Source of the DNA: Clostridiales bacterium FE2011
GTDB lineage: Bacteria > Bacillota > Clostridia > Christensenellales > Aristaeellaceae
NCBI GenBank assembly: GCA_017569305.1
Contig: CP069418.1
Coordinates: 3,410,001-3,474,000 of the forward strand
DNA: 64,000 nucleotides
Reading direction: 5' to 3'
Below the pieces are notes generated by a model. That model was not told the origin of the DNA. It saw only the letters and a program-made list of their open reading frames with translations, and searched no databases. Both the position numbers and the translations under genes were made by a program. Positions 58,793 to 64,000 of this stretch are shown here, one piece after another. Each line of letters starts with the position of its first letter. The stretch's first letter is position 1.

Positions 58793-61700
58793 ATGCGTAC
58801 GCTGATCAACGATCAATGGTCCTTTGCCAAGCTTTCCGCAGGATCCACGCTGAAAGACGCGGAGACAGCAACTTTTATGCCTGTGGATCTGCCGCACGAC
58901 TGGCTGATCCGGGAAGAGAAAGATTTGTACGAAACGGCAGACGCCTGGTACAGGCGGACGATTGAACTTCCTGAAGATCATGAACCGGTGGTAATGCTCC
59001 GGTTTGACGGCGTATATATGGATTGCGACGTGCTGCTGAACGGAGAAATCCTCTGCAGCCATCCCTACGGATATACAGCGTTTGACGTGCCGCTGGGCAG
59101 GAAACTGAAGAGCGGCAAAAACGTAGTGACGGTCCATATCCGGCATCAAAGTCCCAACAGCCGGTGGTATTCAGGAAGCGGCATATACCGGGACGTATAC
59201 CTGGTAACCCTGCCTGAAAACCATCTGATTCCCGATGGGATTTCTGTTAAGGAAAACTATACAGAAGAACTGGGATGGAGCGTGCAAATCAAAGCGGAAA
59301 CCGCAGGAGAACCACAATCTTTTGAATGCGTCTTGCAGGATATGAGAGGTGAATCCGTCGGCAGAACAGCCGGTACGTCGGCAGAAGGATTCATCCGGGC
59401 TTTGATTCCCATCAAAGAAGGCAGACCCTGGTCTCCGGAGGATCCCTATCTTTATACACTGACCATCAAATACGGAAAACAGACCGAAGTCAAAAAGATC
59501 GGACTAAGGTCTGTTTTCGCTGATCCGGATCAGGGACTCTTCCTGAACGGCAGGAAAACCAGGCTGAAAGGCGTGTGCCTGCATCATGACCTTGGTGCGC
59601 TGGGCGCAGCTTTTCATGAAAAAGCGGCCCGCAGGCAGTTGAAACTCATGAAGGACATGGGCGTGAACGCTGTCCGGACGAGTCATAATCCCCCTGCGGA
59701 AAAATGGCTGGATCTGTGCGATGAGATGGGAATGCTGGTGGTTGACGAAGCCTTTGATATGTGGGAAAGGCCGAAAACAACATATGACTATGCACGGTTT
59801 TTCCCCGAATGGTATCAGAAGGACGTTGCCAGCTGGATCCGCAGGGACCGGTGCCATGCCTGCGTAATCATGTGGTCCATCGGCAACGAAATTTATGATA
59901 TGCACGCGGATGAGCGAGGAACAGCCGTTACACAGCTTCTGGCAGATGAAGTACGGAAGCATGATCCGGAAAAACACGCCTATGTTACCTTCGGCTGCAA
60001 TTATATGCAATGGGAAGGCGGACAGCGCTGCGCTGAAAGAGTGGATATCGTTGGATACAACTACGGGGAAAAGTTATATGAAGCGCATCATGCTGCCCAC
60101 CCGAAATGGATTATCTGCGGAAGCGAAACCGGCAGCATCCTGTCCAGCAGGGGAATCTATCATTTTCCGATGAGCCAGAGCATCATGAGCGACGCGGATC
60201 AGCAGTGTTCCGCCCTGGGAAACAGCAATACCAGCTGGGGCGCGGACAGCCTGAAGCGGCTTATTACAGAAGACCTGCATCACTCCTTCAGCCTGGGACA
60301 GTTCATCTGGAGCGGCATCGACTATATCGGCGAACCTACGCCGTACCATACACGGTCCTGCTATTTCGGCCAGGCGGACACAGCCTGTTTTCCCAAGGAT
60401 TCCTATTATCTTTTCAAAAGCTTCTGGAATCCGGAAAAAATGATCCATATCGGCGTGAACTGGGACTGGAATCCCGGACAGTTGATTGATATTCCGGTAA
60501 TGACAAACTGCTATGAAACAGAACTTTTCCTGAACGGAAAATCCTGCGGAAAGCAGAAACCGGATTACAGCAGCATGGGAAAGTGCCTGCCGGTCTGGCA
60601 GCTGCCGTTCCGCCCGGGTACGCTGACTGCCAGAGGATATGATGAACAGGGGCAAATACTCTGTGAAGAAAGCATCAGGACACCGGGAGAAACAGCTCAG
60701 TTTTCCCTGACCCGTGAAGAAGAAAAACTGAAAAATGACGGGTGGGACCTGGCCTTTGTGACGGTGAGCGCGGAAGACAAGGAAGGAAATCCAGTCAGAA
60801 ACGCACAGGACAGGATCAAAATCGCAGTCAGCGGCGGGGGACAGCTGATCGGTACAGACAACGGAGATTCCACCGATCCGGACAGCTATCAATGCGACTG
60901 CAGGAGGTTGTTCTCCGGAAAGCTGCTGCTGATCATCCGATCAAACGGAAAACATGAAGACGTATCTGTATGCATCCGGAGCAGCAATGGAATCTGTGCA
61001 GAGATGACAATACCTGTGGAGAAAGCAGAAATGAAAAAAGGCATTTCATGCATTCAAAAAGCTGCTGAAAAGCCTCTCACAGGCAGTGTTCCGGCACGCA
61101 GGCTGGAAATCCGGGCCATCGGCAGTACCAGGCTGACAGAGCAGAATCCTGAATGTTCCTTTGAATACCGCATCCTGCCTGCGGATGCAGGCGACATGCC
61201 CGTTACCTGGGAAGTGACCAACGCGGCGGGAATTGCATCCCCTTATGTAAAAATCACCGGGAAAAATCACAGGATAACTGTACGCGCAGAAGGGGACGGG
61301 CAATATTACCTGCGGGGACTGTGCGGAAGTCAGGACGGCGGATGTGAATTCATCAGCCAGATGGAATTCATTGCGGAAGGTACCGGTAATCCCGCCCTGG
61401 ATCCTTTCTCCTATGTTTCCGCCGGACTGTACGACCTTCACAAAGGAAATATCGGTACGGGAAATGAAAAGGGGATAGCTTTTGACCGGTACGGGGAAAG
61501 CATGATCGGATTCAGCCGCGTTGACTTCGGTAAGACAGGATCTGATACAGTCACAGCGGACATTTTCGCGCTGAACGATGATCCCTATGATATGGAACTG
61601 TGGACCTGCGGGACAAACGGCACAGAACACCTGACAGCCGTGCTTCATTATGAAAAGAAAAGCATCTGGAATGTTTACCAGCCGGAAACATGGAAGCTTC

Positions 61701-62170
61701 CGGAAAGACTGACCGGACTTCAGACACTGAAATTCAGGATGAAGGACAAGGTCCACATGAAGGGATTTGTCTTTGAAAAACAGATGAACGCCTATATCCG
61801 CCATCCGGCGGGAAGCGCGGATCAGCTTTACGGCGACAGTTTCGAACAAACCGGAAACACCGTGACCCATATCGGAAACAACGTCACACTGGCCTGGAAC
61901 GATATGGATTTCGGCGGAGAAAAAGACGTGACACTGGAGATCGAAGGGGAGACGCCGCTGGATCTCAACACGATCAGCATCCGGATTGTGAATAAAGAAG
62001 GAAAAGAATACGATACGGCGGCAGGCTTCAGCGGGAAAGGCGGAACAAAACAATGCTTCTCCGTCCGGGTGCCGGAAGGAGCCTGTACAGTCTCCTTTGT
62101 TTTCCTGCCCGGAAGCGCATTTGATTTCCACAGTTTCCGGTTTTACAGACCGGCAGCTGGACAGACTTGA
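58793..62170 (+). CDS. Glycoside hydrolase family 2 enzyme (beta-galactosidase-like), multi-domain
   Basis: 1125 residues without a signal peptide, so intracellular. A sugar-binding jelly roll (about 1-160) and an Ig-like domain (about 165-250) precede a TIM barrel. The acid/base glutamate is E366 in IMWSIGNE and the likely nucleophile E445 in CGSETGS; RTSHNPP near residue 300 is the family hallmark. Beyond residue 580 are a DUF4982-like segment (NWDWNPGQLIDIPVMTNC), a further Ig-like domain and carbohydrate-binding-like modules to the end. Substrate not determined; galactosides or glucuronides are possible. It sits between gpsA and a lipid flippase-like gene with no sugar transporter beside it. 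Confidence 0.9.
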   Translation: MRTLINDQWSFAKLSAGSTLKDAETATFMPVDLPHDWLIREEKDLYETADAWYRRTIELPEDHEPVVMLRFDGVYMDCDVLLNGEILCSHPYGYTAFDVPLGRKLKSGKNVVTVHIRHQSPNSRWYSGSGIYRDVYLVTLPENHLIPDGISVKENYTEELGWSVQIKAETAGEPQSFECVLQDMRGESVGRTAGTSAEGFIRALIPIKEGRPWSPEDPYLYTLTIKYGKQTEVKKIGLRSVFADPDQGLFLNGRKTRLKGVCLHHDLGALGAAFHEKAARRQLKLMKDMGVNAVRTSHNPPAEKWLDLCDEMGMLVVDEAFDMWERPKTTYDYARFFPEWYQKDVASWIRRDRCHACVIMWSIGNEIYDMHADERGTAVTQLLADEVRKHDPEKHAYVTFGCNYMQWEGGQRCAERVDIVGYNYGEKLYEAHHAAHPKWIICGSETGSILSSRGIYHFPMSQSIMSDADQQCSALGNSNTSWGADSLKRLITEDLHHSFSLGQFIWSGIDYIGEPTPYHTRSCYFGQADTACFPKDSYYLFKSFWNPEKMIHIGVNWDWNPGQLIDIPVMTNCYETELFLNGKSCGKQKPDYSSMGKCLPVWQLPFRPGTLTARGYDEQGQILCEESIRTPGETAQFSLTREEEKLKNDGWDLAFVTVSAEDKEGNPVRNAQDRIKIAVSGGGQLIGTDNGDSTDPDSYQCDCRRLFSGKLLLIIRSNGKHEDVSVCIRSSNGICAEMTIPVEKAEMKKGISCIQKAAEKPLTGSVPARRLEIRAIGSTRLTEQNPECSFEYRILPADAGDMPVTWEVTNAAGIASPYVKITGKNHRITVRAEGDGQYYLRGLCGSQDGGCEFISQMEFIAEGTGNPALDPFSYVSAGLYDLHKGNIGTGNEKGIAFDRYGESMIGFSRVDFGKTGSDTVTADIFALNDDPYDMELWTCGTNGTEHLTAVLHYEKKSIWNVYQPETWKLPERLTGLQTLKFRMKDKVHMKGFVFEKQMNAYIRHPAGSADQLYGDSFEQTGNTVTHIGNNVTLAWNDMDFGGEKDVTLEIEGETPLDLNTISIRIVNKEGKEYDTAAGFSGKGGTKQCFSVRVPEGACTVSFVFLPGSAFDFHSFRFYRPAAGQT

Positions 62171-62231
62171 AAGAATAAGGTAAAATAAATTAGTTAACCA
62201 TTATGGAATTTTACTGTGAAAGGAGAGGCAC

Positions 62232-63284
62232 ATGAGTTCCGGACTCAAGAAACTCCTGAGTTTTCTGTTCATTGCGCTTTCCATCACAGTTGTCTTTTTT
62301 ATTGCGTTCAGCAATGAAGACCTGTCGAACGCTTTTGACGCGATCAGACAGATGAACCTGACCTGGCTGGCCTGCATTTTGGGCTGCTGGCTGATCTATA
62401 CGGTCTGCGACGGCCTCAATTACTGGTTCTATCTCAGGGGACAGGGATTCAAATTCAGTATCGGACGTGCTGTAAATGTGGCGCTGATCGGATTTTATTA
62501 CTGCAATATTACGCCCAGCTCCGCCGGCGGACAGCCCATGCAGGTCAATTCCATGCGCAAGGCCGGGATCCCGGTCGGATACGGTACCATGGCAGTAACC
62601 ATCCGGTTTATTACCAACCAGACGATGACGTCCCTGATCGCACTGGTGCTTTATATCCTGAATCACGATTTTGTCCATCAGCAGCTGGCCGGCGCCATCT
62701 GGATTGTACGGATCGGCTGGCTGATCAATTTTGCCGCGGTTCCGCTGGTTCTGCTGGCCGCGTTCAAGCGGAACTGGGTCCAGAAGTTTGCGGAGATGCT
62801 GATCAACAGGCTGGATAAGATGCATATAGTCCGCAATAAGGAAGCGGCGATCTCCAAGGTGACAGAGGTGCTGGATACCTACCATACCGCGCTGCTTGAC
62901 CTGATGCATTCTCCCGGGCAGATTCTGCTGCAGTTTGCCTGTTCCACCATGGGGCTGCTGGCGCTGTTCGGCACAACCGTATTCGTCTATTATGCTTTCG
63001 GCCTTACCGGAACGCCCTGGTACCAGATCCTGACCATCAGCAGCCTGCTGTTTGTCAGCGCCAGCTATACGCCCCTTCCCGGCGCCAGCGGCGCACAGGA
63101 AGGCGGATTCCTGCTCTATTTCAGGGATATCTTCAAGGACGGTACTATCGGTCTCGCCCTGTTGATCTGGAGGTTCTTCACTTTCTACCTGTACCTGATC
63201 GTGGGCGTATTCACCATTATCCTGGAGAAGATTATCCTGCGCAGGGAAGCCCGGAAACGCAAAAACGCATCCAAAGCCGCCTGA
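62232..63284 (+). CDS. Lysylphosphatidylglycerol synthase-type flippase domain protein (YbhN/UPF0104)
   Basis: 350 residues with about 8 membrane helices. The NVALIGFYYCNITPSSAGGQPMQ motif near residue 95 and YTPLPGASGAQEGGFLLYF near residue 280 are the conserved signatures of this family, related to the flippase part of MprF. A transport role in membrane lipids is inferred; the synthase part of MprF is absent. GAAAGGAGAGGC precedes the ATG. Confidence 0.85.
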   Translation: MSSGLKKLLSFLFIALSITVVFFIAFSNEDLSNAFDAIRQMNLTWLACILGCWLIYTVCDGLNYWFYLRGQGFKFSIGRAVNVALIGFYYCNITPSSAGGQPMQVNSMRKAGIPVGYGTMAVTIRFITNQTMTSLIALVLYILNHDFVHQQLAGAIWIVRIGWLINFAAVPLVLLAAFKRNWVQKFAEMLINRLDKMHIVRNKEAAISKVTEVLDTYHTALLDLMHSPGQILLQFACSTMGLLALFGTTVFVYYAFGLTGTPWYQILTISSLLFVSASYTPLPGASGAQEGGFLLYFRDIFKDGTIGLALLIWRFFTFYLYLIVGVFTIILEKIILRREARKRKNASKAA

Positions 63285-63296
63285 GGGCGGCTCTTT
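63275..63296 (+). terminator. Terminator overlapping the end of the flippase-like gene
   Basis: A 7-bp stem AGCCGCC/GGCGGCT encloses the TGA stop in its loop, followed by CTTTT. Confidence 0.7.
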
Positions 63297-63317
63297 TCAT
63301 ATACACGAAAAAAAAAC

Positions 63318-63346
63318 TTGTAACGGACAGTGATTCCAGATAAAAT
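63318..63346 (+). promoter_or_regulatory. Promoter of the family 3 binding protein gene
   Basis: TTGTAA (63318-63323), 17-base spacer, TAAAAT (63341-63346), 74 bases before the ATG. Confidence 0.75.
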
Positions 63347-63419
63347 CTGTCTATAAAGTTATCTTTTTTCATGAATGGAAAAGACAACTGAATGAGAACA
63401 GACAATGGAGGGGTTCCTG

Positions 63420-64000
63420 ATGAAAAGGTTTCTTTTGGTTCTCACAATTCTGACGATGGTATTTGTTTCTGTTTCCTTTGCTGAAGGCACCATCGAAGGC
63501 CTGGAAGACGGCGTGCTGACCGTGGCCATGGAATGCGCCTATGCTCCCTACAACTGGGCCCAGCCGGATGATTCCAACGGCGCTGTGCCGATCGCGGGTT
63601 CCACACTGTACGCCAACGGCTATGACGTGATGACTGCCAAAGCCATCTGTGAAGCAAACGGCTGGGATCTTGAAATCAAACAGCTGGACTGGGATTCCCT
63701 GGTACCCGCCGTGCAGTCCGGCGTATGCGACGCGGTTATCGCAGGCCAGAGCATGACCAGTGAGCGTATGGAAGCCGTCGATTTTGCCGGACCCTATCTG
63801 TATGCCACCATCGTATGCCTGACCAGGAATGACAGCGCTTTCGCAGGCGCGAAGGGCATTTCCGAACTGAAGGGCGGTACCTGCACCAGCCAGACCGGAA
63901 CCATCTGGTACGACGTATGCCTGCCCCAGATTCCCGAAGCCAAAATCCAGATGGCGGCTGAATCCGCTCCGGCAATGCTTATGGCGGTTGCTTCCGGCAT
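63420..64000 (+). CDS. Amino-acid-type solute-binding protein (family 3), 5' part
   Basis: 193 residues are visible before the window ends. A signal peptide ends at VSFAEG. The mature part follows the family 3 plan: LTVAMECAYAPYNWAQ, then YDVMTAKAICEANGWDLEIKQLDWDSLVPAVQSGVCDAVIAGQSMT, ERMEAVDFAGPYL and a CTSQTGTI hinge segment. These bind amino acids or related polar compounds. The ATG at 63420 is preceded by GGAGGGG. Transport partners, if any, lie beyond the window. Confidence 0.85.
   Translation, partial: MKRFLLVLTILTMVFVSVSFAEGTIEGLEDGVLTVAMECAYAPYNWAQPDDSNGAVPIAGSTLYANGYDVMTAKAICEANGWDLEIKQLDWDSLVPAVQSGVCDAVIAGQSMTSERMEAVDFAGPYLYATIVCLTRNDSAFAGAKGISELKGGTCTSQTGTIWYDVCLPQIPEAKIQMAAESAPAMLMAVASG

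Overview
This 64 kb window is a chromosomal segment of a low-to-mid GC Gram-positive, most likely an anaerobic gut or rumen member of the Clostridia. The basis is the Firmicutes-type gene sets (dnaD-dnaI, yicC-remA-gmk-rpoZ-coaBC, cdaA-cdaR, prmA-rsmE-mtaB-hinT-rpsU, xpaC-telA), anaerobic enzymes (NfnAB-type reductase, NrdG-like radical SAM protein), strong AGGAGG ribosome sites, SigA-like promoters with 17-base spacers, and no outer-membrane genes. A relative of the Christensenellales is my guess and is not proven. No rRNA, tRNA, phage, insertion sequence, integrase or CRISPR array was found. Almost everything is core housekeeping.

Layout. 0-8.7 kb: tail of a VanW-domain gene, class II aldolase on the minus strand, the nfnAB pair, then dnaD, dnaI, an ArsC-like gene, a radical SAM activase and nagA. 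8.7-14.4 kb: yicC-remA-gmk-rpoZ-coaBC, a 440-base gap filled by a mini-hairpin array, the convergent nadD-yqeK fusion and rsfS, and rpsT. 14.5-21.2 kb: two secreted proteins, then a BMP-type (nucleoside-like) ABC transporter. 21.3-26 kb: the c-di-AMP synthesis pair, an unknown membrane protein, a P-loop ATPase and an rRNA methyltransferase. 26-34 kb: an iron/polyamine-like ABC importer with a fused permease, a HAD phosphatase, rplM-rpsI and pgi. 33.7-41 kb (mostly minus): tsaC, prfA, prmC, DUF1385, a nuclease-like protein, rpmE (+) and a sodium/solute symporter. 41-57 kb (mostly minus): ppaC, a divergent rho, a methyltransferase, a second hairpin-rich gap, rpsU-hinT-mtaB-rsmE-prmA, an orphan peptide-binding protein, a CoaE-lytic transglycosylase fusion, telA-xpaC, ttcA-like and ispE. 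57-64 kb: a DUF1934 gene, gpsA, a large GH2 glycosidase, a flippase-like protein and the start of a family 3 solute-binding protein.

Points that stand out: (1) a tandem array of short perfect hairpins whose stems differ but whose linkers are alike (about 12,014-12,323), with a looser counterpart at 46,388-46,641; (2) three intergenic tracts built of 7-base units that all end in AATGG, two of them beside those hairpin regions; (3) a Rho protein with an intact RNA-binding part but altered ATPase residues; (4) dephospho-CoA kinase fused through one membrane helix to a lytic transglycosylase; (5) a stand-alone winged-helix plus PD-(D/E)XK-like protein; (6) an ArsC-fold protein without the usual catalytic cysteine. 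Items 1 and 2 are the best candidates for something undescribed.
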